Shown here in pieces: positions 22,592 to 30,643 of a stretch of DNA of 36,255 nucleotides; the first letter of the stretch is position 1, and each line of letters starts with the position of its first letter. The position numbers and the translations under genes are program-made. The notes beneath the pieces are model-generated. The model did no database searches, was not told the origin of the DNA, and saw only the letters and a program-made list of their open reading frames with translations. The stretch is from a virus: positions 1-36,255 of IMG/VR virus record IMGVR_UViG_3300013006_000072. The stretch is one strand, 5' to 3'.

Positions 22592-23299
22592 TTATACAGC
22601 GTTAGGGAAACGGCCGAGGATGGCCTCGATATCCTGCTTGGCCTTGACCAAATCAACGGCCGTCCCATCCTCCTGAACAACTCCGGTCATGTTGCTGACA
22701 TATCGGGCCGCATCCGTGAGGGCCTTCCGAAACTGCTTGAGGGCCTTGGCCTCGGCCTCGGCCTTGGCGGCGGCGGCCTTCTCGGCCTTGATCTCGGCCT
22801 CAGTCTTTACGACTGCGGTCCCGGCCGCGATTGCCGCCTCAAGTTCGGCCTTGGCAAGGGCCTCGGCCTTGGCCTCGGCCTCAGCCGTTTCGAGGGCCGC
22901 TAAGTACTTTTCGATCAGCCGAAAATTACCCCCGAACGAACCCCGTATGACCTTGACGCGTTTTTTCTGGTCGTCGGTCAAGGTTGCCGGATCGGCCTTG
23001 AGGTGCGCACGCTCGGCCTCATTGGGCCACGATTCGACCATACCGTCGCGCAACGTATCCCGATTGGCCTTGCCAACCAGTGACTGGTCAATGTGCGCGA
23101 CACGCCAACTAGCCTCATAGAGCACCTTAGTCAGCGACTGCCACTTACCCTGTGCGGCCTCCTCGGCCTTGGCCTTGGCATCCTCCTTGCGCAACGCCTC
23201 GCCCATGATCTTGTGGAAACCAGTCGGGAGGGCCTTGGCCATCGCGGCCGTATGGTTGGTCGCGATGGCCTGTTGAGTCATCTGCTCAATTGCGTTCAT
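22592..23299 (-). CDS. Ala/Glu/Lys-rich coiled-coil protein with GGCC-rich gene
   Basis: The protein is 235 aa from the ATG at 23299, with GAGGTAAG upstream. The N-terminal part (1-130) is helical with SLTKVLYEASWRVAHIDQSL and RVKVIRGSFGGNFRLIEKYL. Residues about 135-195 are a long helix of AEAKAEA-type repeats. The end reads KQFRKALTDAARYVSNM, then IEAILGRFPNAV. No family was recognised. The gene uses GCC for most Ala codons and holds about 30 GGCC tetramers, unlike its neighbours, which suggests separate origin. It is driven by the promoter at 23356-23384. A structural or scaffold-like coiled coil, or a DNA-bridging role, are both possible. Confidence 0.65.
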   Translation of the reverse strand: MNAIEQMTQQAIATNHTAAMAKALPTGFHKIMGEALRKEDAKAKAEEAAQGKWQSLTKVLYEASWRVAHIDQSLVGKANRDTLRDGMVESWPNEAERAHLKADPATLTDDQKKRVKVIRGSFGGNFRLIEKYLAALETAEAEAKAEALAKAELEAAIAAGTAVVKTEAEIKAEKAAAAKAEAEAKALKQFRKALTDAARYVSNMTGVVQEDGTAVDLVKAKQDIEAILGRFPNAV

Positions 23300-23355
23300 C
23301 TCACTTACCTCACGTGAGGCCGGTATCGACTGACACCACAAAACCCCACAACCAA

Positions 23356-23384
23356 ATAATACCCCAACTATCAATCAGTGTCAA
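23356..23384 (-). promoter_or_regulatory. Leftward sigma-70 promoter for the Ala-rich gene
   Basis: On the minus strand TTGACA (23384-23379), a 17-nt spacer and TATTAT (23361-23356) match the consensus at 11 of 12 positions. A second TTGACA lies 11 bp upstream within TTGACACGTG. The start codon is about 57 nt downstream. Confidence 0.8.
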
Positions 23385-23426
23385 CACGTGTCAAAACAAA
23401 CCAACCAGTGACACGTTCGGGGGCCG

Positions 23427-23454
23427 GTTATGAACGATTCGGGCCTTTCATAAC
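23427..23454. repeat. Dyad site H, wide form (20-bp register)
   Basis: GTTATGAA (23427-23434) and TTCATAAC (23447-23454) are separated by 12 nt. The site lies 43 bp upstream of the 23384 promoter -35 box and 34 bp from the first DnaA box. Confidence 0.75.
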
Positions 23455-23487
23455 TGAATGCGGCCTCCCATAATCCCGGGTTTTTTG

Positions 23488-23561
23488 TGTGGATAGCTTG
23501 TGGATAACCCGATTTTCGGGGCCGATTGTGGGTTGGGGGTTGTGGATAACCCTGTGGATAA
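23488..23561 (-). promoter_or_regulatory. Cluster of four DnaA boxes (candidate origin)
   Basis: On the minus strand TTATCCACA occurs at 23499-23507, 23541-23549 and 23553-23561, each a perfect consensus DnaA box. A near copy (CTATCCACA) is at 23488-23496. All have the same orientation. The cluster may load host DnaA for phage replication, titrate DnaA, or control transcription. Confidence 0.75.
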
Positions 23562-23764
23562 CTAAACCCGAAAACGCCTAGAATCGACGATCGGGAGCCG
23601 GTCAATACCTGAGCACGTGTTTACACGTGAGGCGCATAGGGGCCGTTTTAGAGGGGTTTTCAGAGGATAGGGTTTACCCTAATTTGAGGTTGGTTGGCCC
23701 CGGGCCTTGGCCCCTGAAATGTCGGGGGACCATGCTACATTATAGAACGATTATTAGGGGCCAA

Positions 23765-23836
23765 CCAGCCTTGGATCGTTACAGCGTATGGTACGACCAG
23801 CCAGCCTTGGATCGTTACAGCGTATGGTACGACCAG
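23765..23836 (+). repeat. Perfect 36-bp tandem duplication
   Basis: The unit running from CCAGCCTTGG to ACGACCAG occupies 23765-23800 and is repeated exactly at 23801-23836. Each copy includes GTATGGTAC, and TATGGT recurs at 24051. It is about 260 nt ahead of the late genes and could be a regulatory duplication or a recent replication slip. Confidence 0.85.
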
Positions 23837-24026
23837 CGGCCCGAGCGATTCCGCGCCCCAGCGACCCCACCGCACCCCCGCCCCCCACTTGGGCTGATGG
23901 GTCCCATGCGCTCTCTTACTTGCTATTCCGCTCAAATGATCTCCTATTTTTTCATTTTGGCTACATTAGACCCCCACCCCCCTCAATATAGGAAAGGCCC
24001 CCCCTTATGTTTTGGTTCCATACCCC

Positions 24027-24056
24027 TTGCAATTTTTATTTTTTATATGGTATGGT
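24027..24056 (+). promoter_or_regulatory. Possible late promoter
   Basis: TTGCAA (24027-24032), an 18-nt AT-rich spacer and TATGGT (24051-24056) make a modest sigma-70-like promoter about 40 nt ahead of the terminase small subunit gene. It is clearly weaker than the early promoters, so a phage-encoded activator may be needed. Confidence 0.35.
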
Positions 24057-24095
24057 GCATTCCTTCGGTGCTTCACGCATCTGCGACCACACAAT

Positions 24096-24713
24096 ATGAC
24101 TCTGCTTTGCACACCAGACGTGGGCGTGCCGTTGCCGCCCGACAATATCTCTTATGCAGAGTTGCGCGAACGCGCCGCTGCCGCTTGCAAAACCCTTGAG
24201 CATTTGGCTGTAAATGGTTTACCGCCCGAAGCATTCGACGAAACGCCATCCGATGCCGATACGGTTGCGAATCTTATTGATTCGTTTGCGGAAGATGAGG
24301 TCAAGACCAATAAAAGTCTCGACACGCAGAAGTTTTCAGCGATATCCCCTGCGGCGGTATTCCAAGTTAACGAACTTCTTACCGAGTTTGGCCGTGCGGT
24401 TGTTAAAAATGCGGTACAAGTCCGGCATTTAGTCACTAACAAACTGCTGCTAGAGACAGAAAACCCCGATGCAAGGGTGCGAATTCGTGCTTTAGAGCTT
24501 TTGGGTAAGATGTCTGACGTAGGTTTGTTCACCGAACGCTCAGAAGTAGTCGTTACGCACCGCTCTACAGACGATCTGAAGCTCAGCCTTAGAGAAAAAC
24601 TGCAAAAATTGCGCTCAAAAGTCGCAAAAGAAGAGGCTTCTGATGCAATTATTGACATGGAAGCCGTTGCACCCCTGCAAAACATAGATGTTGATGCGGA
24701 ATTAGGCGCATGA
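24096..24713 (+). CDS. terS-like: Terminase small subunit (probable)
   Basis: The protein is 205 aa from the ATG at 24096. A longer frame from 24012 runs through AT-rich leader and is rejected. The N-terminal half is helical with acidic text (YAELRERAAAACKTLEHLAV). The centre VFQVNELLTEFGRAVVKNAV, then RIRALELLGKMSDVGLFTER, resembles the helical DNA-recognition/oligomer region of small terminases. There is a basic helix near 175-185 (LREKLQKLRSK). The role is inferred from size and from the 4-nt ATGA overlap with the large subunit gene. No good ribosome site is seen upstream. Confidence 0.7.
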   Translation: MTLLCTPDVGVPLPPDNISYAELRERAAAACKTLEHLAVNGLPPEAFDETPSDADTVANLIDSFAEDEVKTNKSLDTQKFSAISPAAVFQVNELLTEFGRAVVKNAVQVRHLVTNKLLLETENPDARVRIRALELLGKMSDVGLFTERSEVVVTHRSTDDLKLSLREKLQKLRSKVAKEEASDAIIDMEAVAPLQNIDVDAELGA

Positions 24714-26263
24714 CCTCGCTTGCGCTCGATGATATGACCGATGCAGACATTGAACTGCTATTAGAGAACATCGATCAGCTTGATGAGTACGAGCAACAAG
24801 AGGTTTATGAGATTGCAGAGACTCTGGAGCGCCGTCGCCACGCTCAGGCGTGCAGTGATGACCTGATTGAGTTCTGCAAACACATGCAATCCGACTATAA
24901 GGTCGGGAAACACCACCGGATTTTGGCAAACCTGCTGATGCAGATTGCTGAAGGTAAAGAAGATAGGATTTGCGTCAACATGCCCCCTCGGCATGGCAAA
25001 TCTCAACTGGTTAGTATTTACTTCCCGGCGTGGTTTATAGGAAAGTACCCCACTAAGAAAGTTCTTATGGTGTCACACACCACAGATCTAGCTGTGGACT
25101 TCGGTAGGAAGGTGCGAAACCTCATCGACACGGACTTGTACCGGCAGATCTTTACGACTGTGAACCTTGCGTCTGACTCAAAGTCGGCGGGTCGGTGGAA
25201 TACGAACGTAGGTGGTGAGTATTTTGCGTGTGGCGTGGGATCTGCACTTGCCGGTCGTGGTGCTGACTTGTTATTAGTAGACGATCCGCACAACGAGCAG
25301 GACATCATCAACGGAAACCTTGATGTGTTCGACAAGGCGTATGAGTGGTTCACGTTCGGTGCCCGGACCCGGTTGATGCCGGGTGGGCGCATCGCAGTTG
25401 TTCAGACTCGCTGGCACTTGGATGACCTGACCGGACGTTTGCTTAAAGATATGGCAAACAACGAGGGTGCGGACAAGTACGAGATTGTCGAGTTCCCGGC
25501 CATTCTGGATATTGAGAAGGACGACACCGTAATTCAGAAGCCGCTCTGGCCTGAGTTCTTTGACATGCCAGCGTTGCTGCGCACCAAGGCTTCGATGCCG
25601 GTGTTTCAATGGAACGCCCAGTATCAGCAGAATCCGACCGCAGAAGAAGCTGCGGTTGTAAAGAGAGAATGGTGGAACACGTGGACACGTGAAAAGCCAC
25701 CCTCTTGTGAGTATCTCATAATGTCTTTAGACGCTGCGGCAGAGACACACAACCGTGCCGACTTTACGGCAATAACGGTTTGGGGTGTGTTCTACAACGA
25801 GGACAAGAATGAGAACAACATCATCTTGCTCAACGCCATTAAGAAGCGCGTGGAGTTCCCAGAGCTAAAGACATTAGCTATGCGGGAGTACAAGGAGTGG
25901 AACCCGGACGCGTTTATTGTAGAAAAGAAGTCCGCTGGTACGCAGTTATATCAGGAGCTGCGACGCATGGGCATGATTGTGCAGGAGTACACACCGCACA
26001 GGGGCACCGGGGACAAGATGGCTAGGCTTAACTCGGTTGCCGATATTGTCCAGTCGGGGCTAGTGTGGGTGCCGGAGACGCGTTGGGCGGAAGAAGTCGT
26101 AGAAGAGATTGCAGGATTTCCGTTTGTCAGCCACGATGACTTGGTTGACTCGACTGTGATGGCACTCATGCGGTTCAGACAGGGCGGCTTCTTGCGATTG
26201 CCAACTGATGCGCCAGACGAAGTGCAGTACTTTAGGTCACGCCAGAACTCTGCGTACTACTAA
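24710..26263 (+). CDS. terL-like: Terminase large subunit
   Basis: This 517-aa packaging motor has an ATPase domain with Walker A MPPRHGKSQ (91-99, K97), Walker B LLLVDDP (D191, D192) and the coupling segment AVVQTRWHLDD (229-239). The C-terminal RNase H-like nuclease has MSLDAA (D341), FIVEKKSAG (E405) and SHDDLVDS (D476, D477, D480). It cuts and pumps phage DNA into the prohead through the portal, whose gene follows 18 nt downstream. All catalytic residues are present and the length is normal. The HGKS form of Walker A is typical of this terminase group. Confidence 0.95.
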   Translation: MTSLALDDMTDADIELLLENIDQLDEYEQQEVYEIAETLERRRHAQACSDDLIEFCKHMQSDYKVGKHHRILANLLMQIAEGKEDRICVNMPPRHGKSQLVSIYFPAWFIGKYPTKKVLMVSHTTDLAVDFGRKVRNLIDTDLYRQIFTTVNLASDSKSAGRWNTNVGGEYFACGVGSALAGRGADLLLVDDPHNEQDIINGNLDVFDKAYEWFTFGARTRLMPGGRIAVVQTRWHLDDLTGRLLKDMANNEGADKYEIVEFPAILDIEKDDTVIQKPLWPEFFDMPALLRTKASMPVFQWNAQYQQNPTAEEAAVVKREWWNTWTREKPPSCEYLIMSLDAAAETHNRADFTAITVWGVFYNEDKNENNIILLNAIKKRVEFPELKTLAMREYKEWNPDAFIVEKKSAGTQLYQELRRMGMIVQEYTPHRGTGDKMARLNSVADIVQSGLVWVPETRWAEEVVEEIAGFPFVSHDDLVDSTVMALMRFRQGGFLRLPTDAPDEVQYFRSRQNSAYY

Positions 26264-26281
26264 TAGTTTATAGGTTAAAAA

Positions 26282-28630
26282 ATGGCTACGAATTTTGACA
26301 AGTCGCTCTATACGAATGATCCGCTTAACATGAGCGCTCCAGAAGAAGACACAATTGAGATACAGATTGAGGACGAGTTGCCTGATGGCGGGTCAGCAGG
26401 TGACGTGACCATCGTTCTGGAAGAAGAACTTACGGTTGATGACGACTTTAATGCCAACCTCGCCGAAGATATGGACGAGTCGGAGTTGGCGTCCCTTGCA
26501 GATGATCTGGACGAGTTAGTAACGGCAGACATTAATAGTCGCAAAGACTGGGCCGATACATACGTCAAGGGCTTGGAAGTGCTGGGGCTGAAGTACGAGC
26601 AGCGCACCGAGCCGTGGGACGGTGCGTGCGGCGTGTTCTCTACCGTGCTGACCGAGGCGGCTATCCGGTTCCAAGCCGAGACAATTATGGAGACATTCCC
26701 CGCTGCGGGGCCTGTCAAGACCCAGATTGTCGGTGCGTTAAACAAGATGAAGGAGGAGGCTGCGGAGCGTGTCAAGAATGACATGAACTACCAGCTTACC
26801 GAGCGTATGTCTGAGTATCGTTCAGAGCATGAACGGATGCTGTTTAGTCTCGGGCTTGCCGGTTCAGCATTTAAGAAGGTGTACTACGACCCAGCTCTGG
26901 GGCGTCAGGTGTCTATGTATGAGGCAGCAGAAAATGTTGTCATGCCATACGGCGCATCGAACATCTACACCGCCGAGCGCGTTACGCACATGATGCGTAA
27001 AACTAAAAACGATATCAGGAAGCTCCAAGTAGCGGGGTTCTACCGAGATATTGAGATGGACGATCCGGTCAACATGCCGACCGACATCGAGAAAAAGAAA
27101 GCTGAAGAGCAAGGGTATTCGATAACGGACGATGACCGGTATCAGGTGTGTGAGGTGCACATCGACTACAACCTGCCGGGATACGAGGACCCTGATGAGA
27201 TTGCCCTGCCATACGTGATCACATACGAGCGCGGGACTCAGACAATTCTGGCTATCCGCAGAAATTGGAACCCGGACGACGAGCGCAAACTCAAGCGCCA
27301 GCACTTCGTGCAGTACAACTACATCCCCGGTTTTGGGGTGTACGGTATGGGGCTGATTCACATTATCGGCGGATACGCACGCGCAGGAACATCTTTAATC
27401 AGACAGCTTGTCGACGCTGGCACGCTGTCTAACCTGCCGGGGGGCTTAAAAACCCGTGGGTTGCGGGTTAAAGGTGACGACACGCCGATTGCTCCGGGCG
27501 AGTTCAGGGACGTGGACATCCCGAGCGGTGCGTTGCGCGACAACGTGATGCCGTTGCCGTACAAGGAGCCGAGTCAGGTTCTGGCTGGGTTGCTCGATAA
27601 GATTACGGAAGAAGGTCGCAGGCTTGGTGCGATATCAGATATGAACATATCTGACATGAGTGCTAACGCGCCGGTTGGGACTACGCTGGCTCTGCTTGAG
27701 CGCACGCTCAAAACGATGTCTGCCGTGCAAGCACGGGTGCACTACTCGATGAAGGAGGAGTTCAAGCTCCTGCGCGACATCATCCGTGACTATACGCCTA
27801 CGGAGTATGGCTACGAGCCGGACTTCACCAAGGACCGCCAGATCAAGCAGTCCGACTACGACATGGTGGAGGTCATCCCGGTCAGCGACCCTAACAGCAG
27901 CACGATGGCGCAGCGCATCATGCAGTACCAAGCTGTTATGCAGTTAGCGAGTTCTGCTCCGCAGATCTATGACCTGCCACAACTGCACCGTCAGATGATC
28001 GAGGTGCTGGGCATCAAGAACGCAGACAAGCTGGTCCCAGTCGAGGATGACGAGAAGCCACGTGATCCGATCAGCGAGAACATGGCAATTATTAAGGGTA
28101 AACCCGTAAAAGCGTTTATCTATCAGGACCACGACGCGCATATTGCGACGCACAACGCGTTTATGCGAGACCCGATGATTGCGCAGCAGATGGGCCAGAA
28201 CCCACAGGCTCAGATGTTAATGGCTGCTGCTCAGGCACATATCGCCGAACACTTAGGCTTCTCGTACCGCAGACAGATCGAAGAACGGATGGGCGTGTCG
28301 ATGCCTGAACCCGATGCAGATCTGCCGCCGGATATGGAGGTGCAGTTGTCGCGGTTGGTTGCTCAGGCCAGCCAGCAGTTGCTCCAGATTCACCAAGGTC
28401 AAGCAGCACAACAACAGGCGCAACAAGTGGCACAAGATCCTCTCATCCAGATGCAGCAGCAAGAGTTGCAGCTCAAGCAGCAGGAAGTTCAGATTAAAGC
28501 GCAGAAAAACCAGAGCGAGGCTCAGATCGCTGAGCAGAAGCTCCAGCTTGAGCGCGACCGGATTGGGGTCGACGCGCATATCCGCGCTGCGCAGATTGCA
28601 CAGACACGCAACAACCCGAGAGGTGGATAA
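26282..28630 (+). CDS. Portal protein
   Basis: The 782-aa size and order (after TerL, before scaffold and capsid) fit a podovirus-type portal. The N-terminus is long and acidic (about 20-90). The wing/clip region includes EQRTEPWDGACGVFSTVL and VMPYGASNIYTAERVTHMM. The stem-like helix region is near 465-505 (LALLERTLKTMSAVQARVHY). The C-terminal 100 residues are Gln-rich coiled coil (barrel-like). The dodecameric portal forms the DNA channel and the docking site for terminase and the tail. The ribosome site is weak (AGG, 10 nt). Confidence 0.88.
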   Translation: MATNFDKSLYTNDPLNMSAPEEDTIEIQIEDELPDGGSAGDVTIVLEEELTVDDDFNANLAEDMDESELASLADDLDELVTADINSRKDWADTYVKGLEVLGLKYEQRTEPWDGACGVFSTVLTEAAIRFQAETIMETFPAAGPVKTQIVGALNKMKEEAAERVKNDMNYQLTERMSEYRSEHERMLFSLGLAGSAFKKVYYDPALGRQVSMYEAAENVVMPYGASNIYTAERVTHMMRKTKNDIRKLQVAGFYRDIEMDDPVNMPTDIEKKKAEEQGYSITDDDRYQVCEVHIDYNLPGYEDPDEIALPYVITYERGTQTILAIRRNWNPDDERKLKRQHFVQYNYIPGFGVYGMGLIHIIGGYARAGTSLIRQLVDAGTLSNLPGGLKTRGLRVKGDDTPIAPGEFRDVDIPSGALRDNVMPLPYKEPSQVLAGLLDKITEEGRRLGAISDMNISDMSANAPVGTTLALLERTLKTMSAVQARVHYSMKEEFKLLRDIIRDYTPTEYGYEPDFTKDRQIKQSDYDMVEVIPVSDPNSSTMAQRIMQYQAVMQLASSAPQIYDLPQLHRQMIEVLGIKNADKLVPVEDDEKPRDPISENMAIIKGKPVKAFIYQDHDAHIATHNAFMRDPMIAQQMGQNPQAQMLMAAAQAHIAEHLGFSYRRQIEERMGVSMPEPDADLPPDMEVQLSRLVAQASQQLLQIHQGQAAQQQAQQVAQDPLIQMQQQELQLKQQEVQIKAQKNQSEAQIAEQKLQLERDRIGVDAHIRAAQIAQTRNNPRGG

Positions 28631-28825
28631 ATGGATGAACGCTTGTTGAACTATTTAAAAGAACGCAACCAAAGCAGACGGCAGTCCATAACGGACTTCC
28701 TCACTGACGGAGGCGCTAAAGACACTGCTGAGTACCGAGAAGCGGTTGGAGTTATTAAAGGTCTACTCCAAGCGCAACGAGACCTAGAAGACCTTTTTGA
28801 ACGCATGAAGGAACACGATGAATGA
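28631..28825 (+). CDS. 64-aa helical protein between portal and GroES-like gene
   Basis: The ATG starts 1 nt after the portal stop (GGATAAATGG). The protein is two charged helices (DERLLNYLKERNQSRRQSIT and YREAVGVIKGLLQAQRDLED). No family was recognised. Size and place suggest a head-assembly accessory. It overlaps the next gene by 8 nt. Confidence 0.65.
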   Translation: MDERLLNYLKERNQSRRQSITDFLTDGGAKDTAEYREAVGVIKGLLQAQRDLEDLFERMKEHDE

Positions 28826-29207
28826 CGCCGTAGATCTGTCGCTTGTAATGAACAAAAGCGAAGAAGAAAAAGCCAGACAACTTCCAATCCCCAAGGGTTA
28901 CAAGATTCTTGTCACCTTGCCGGATATTGAGGAAGAGTATGAGAACGGGATTCTCAAAGCCAATACAACTGTGCACTACGAACAGCTTCTATCTAATGTG
29001 CTGTTTGTGGTTGAGCTGGGCGATATGGCATACACGGATAAGCTCCGGTTTCCTACGGGTCCGTGGTGTAAGAAAGGCGACTTCATCATGTGCCGTGCAA
29101 ACACTGGTACGCGGTTCAAGATCCACGGGCGTGAGTTCCGCCTAATTAACGACGACTCTATTGAGGCGGTTGTTGAAGATCCACGCGGCGTTGGTCGCGT
29201 AAATTAA
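28818..29207 (+). CDS. GroES-like co-chaperonin (probable)
   Basis: The 129-aa central domain matches the Cpn10 pattern: PKGYKILVTLPDIEEE, a mobile-loop-like ENGILKANTTVHYEQ, VLFVVELGDMAY, WCKKGDFIMCRANTGTRFKI, then EFRLINDDSIEAVVED. Phage GroES analogues such as T4 gp31 adapt host GroEL for folding of the capsid protein. The gene lies between portal and scaffold, which fits. The mobile loop hydrophobic tripeptide is not a clear IVL, so binding to GroEL remains an inference. The ribosome site is AAGGAA. Confidence 0.7.
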   Translation: MNDAVDLSLVMNKSEEEKARQLPIPKGYKILVTLPDIEEEYENGILKANTTVHYEQLLSNVLFVVELGDMAYTDKLRFPTGPWCKKGDFIMCRANTGTRFKIHGREFRLINDDSIEAVVEDPRGVGRVN

Positions 29208-29216
29208 GGGGGCGCT

Positions 29217-30167
29217 ATGAGCGAGTTTAAATTTCCAGATGAAGCAGAAGCCTCCGCTAAAGAAGACGAGTTTGCGTTTGAGGTCGAAGCTGATGACGAC
29301 GACGTAAAAGTCGAAGTCGTTGATGATACGCCGGAAGAAGACCGTGATCGCAAGCCGATGGCTGAACAGCCTGACGATGTGACCGAGGAAGAGCTTTCCA
29401 AGTATAAAGATGTCAAGCTGCGTGATCGGATTGCACATCTTAGCAAGGCTAGGCACGAGGAACGGCGAGCTAAAGAACGCGCTGAGCGCGAGCTTCAGGA
29501 AGCTGTGTCTATTGCACAGCGAGTACTTGCTGAGAACGAGTCGTTAAAAAACAACGCGGGTAATAGCCAGAAGGTGATTCTGGATCAAGCCGCTACTGTA
29601 GCGTCCCGCGAGATGGCGGAAGCTAAACGTGCGTACAAAGAAGCCTATGAAGCCGGTGATTCGGAAGCATTGGTGAACGCACAGGAAGCTATTACATCAG
29701 CAAAGCTAAAGGCTGATCGGATTGAGATCGCAAAACAAAGAGCTTTACAGGAAGTAAAAACTCCTGTACAAAATGTACCTACACCTCCACCCCCTGCGAG
29801 AGAGGTGCCGGTTGATGAGAAAGCCGTTCGGTGGAAAGACCGTAATAGCTGGTTCAACAAAGACCGGGAGATGACAGGCTTCGCTCTCGCAGTGCACGAG
29901 AAGCTTGTTGACGAGGAAGGGATTGATCCTCGATCTGACGCTTACTACGAGCGCATTGACGCCCGTATGCGTGAGAAATTTCCAGAGAAGTTTTCAAGCA
30001 ACCCTAAGCGTTCTAATGTAGTGGCACCGGCAACCCGAAGTACTGCGCCTAAAAAGATCGTACTAAAGCAAAGTCAGGTATCGCTTGCTAAACGCCTCGG
30101 AATCCCGCTTGACCTTTATGCCAAGCAAGTTGCATTGGAAATGAGAAAGGAACGTGAAAATGGCTGA
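29217..30167 (+). CDS. Capsid scaffolding protein (probable)
   Basis: The 316-aa protein has a very acidic N-terminus (1-60) and a long coiled coil (about 70-180: KARHEERRAKERAERELQEA). A Pro-rich hinge (VPTPPPPAREVP) follows, then a mixed domain and a basic C-terminal helix (VSLAKRLGIPLDLYAKQVAL). This acid/coil/basic plan is typical of scaffolds that guide capsid assembly and bind the coat protein by the C-terminus. It lies two genes after the portal and shortly before the capsid genes. There is no similarity to a protease, so it probably leaves intact. Confidence 0.75.
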   Translation: MSEFKFPDEAEASAKEDEFAFEVEADDDDVKVEVVDDTPEEDRDRKPMAEQPDDVTEEELSKYKDVKLRDRIAHLSKARHEERRAKERAERELQEAVSIAQRVLAENESLKNNAGNSQKVILDQAATVASREMAEAKRAYKEAYEAGDSEALVNAQEAITSAKLKADRIEIAKQRALQEVKTPVQNVPTPPPPAREVPVDEKAVRWKDRNSWFNKDREMTGFALAVHEKLVDEEGIDPRSDAYYERIDARMREKFPEKFSSNPKRSNVVAPATRSTAPKKIVLKQSQVSLAKRLGIPLDLYAKQVALEMRKERENG

Positions 30168-30627
30168 GAACAAATTGACCACCCAACTTCGTGAAGACCG
30201 TGACCTTGCTTCCCGCGTAGCTGCGGAGCGACCAAAGCAATGGGCACCGCCAACACTGCTACCCGACCCCAAACCGCAAGACGGCTGGGCTTATCGGTGG
30301 GTCCGCATTTCGACTCTTGGTCAGAACGACCCTACTAATATCTCCGCAAAGCTCCGCGAAGGATGGGAGCCGGTGCGAGCGGCGGATCACCCCGAAGTCC
30401 ATGTCTACAGCGATGCAGATGCCCGCTTTAAAGACAACATTGTGATCGGTGGGTTGATGCTCTGCAAAACACCAGTCGAGTTTACTCAACAGCGGGATGC
30501 TTACTATCAGAAGCAGACCGATGGTCAGATGAATTCGATTGATAGTCACTTCATGCGCGAAAACAATCCGAAGATGCCTCTCTTTAAAGAGCGGCGGACT
30601 GAGGTGAGTTTTGGTAAAGGTAATTAA
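30160..30627 (+). CDS. Conserved head-region protein
   Basis: The protein is 155 aa from the ATG at 30160; AAGGAACGTGAAA is its ribosome site, and two upstream codons are rejected. The text WAYRWVRISTLGQNDPTNISAKLREGWEPV is seen in many marine and freshwater phage genomes between scaffold and capsid genes. The C-terminus is basic. It may be a head-completion or minor capsid protein; no structure-based assignment can be made. Confidence 0.6.
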   Translation: MAENKLTTQLREDRDLASRVAAERPKQWAPPTLLPDPKPQDGWAYRWVRISTLGQNDPTNISAKLREGWEPVRAADHPEVHVYSDADARFKDNIVIGGLMLCKTPVEFTQQRDAYYQKQTDGQMNSIDSHFMRENNPKMPLFKERRTEVSFGKGN

Positions 30628-30643
30628 TTTTTAGGAGCTTTAA

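Larger units (their letters stand above)
23300..24095. other. 796-bp divergent control region
   Basis: No convincing gene is present. It contains the CACGTG-centred palindrome CCTCACGTGAGG at 23308-23319, a leftward promoter, a wide dyad (H), four DnaA boxes, a 36-bp tandem duplication and an AT-rich leader before the terminase gene. ORFs that cross it are made of these repeats. Confidence 0.65.

Noticed and set aside
22689-23120. 143-aa Ala/Ser-rich ORF opposite the GGCC-rich gene
   Set aside because: It is a by-product of GGCC/GCC repeats; the minus frame has the promoter, ribosome site and better protein.
23381-23605. 74-aa ORF on the minus strand
   Set aside because: It is made of the DnaA-box and dyad region (repeated GYPQ-type text), lacks a ribosome site and overlaps a promoter.
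23765-23836. CRISPR array
   Set aside because: Two directly abutting copies without spacers and no cas genes; the Cas4-like protein is a phage recombination-type nuclease.
23627-24199. 190-aa ORF on the plus strand
   Set aside because: It consists of the 36-bp duplication and AT-rich leader, and its end overlaps the terminase small subunit in another frame.
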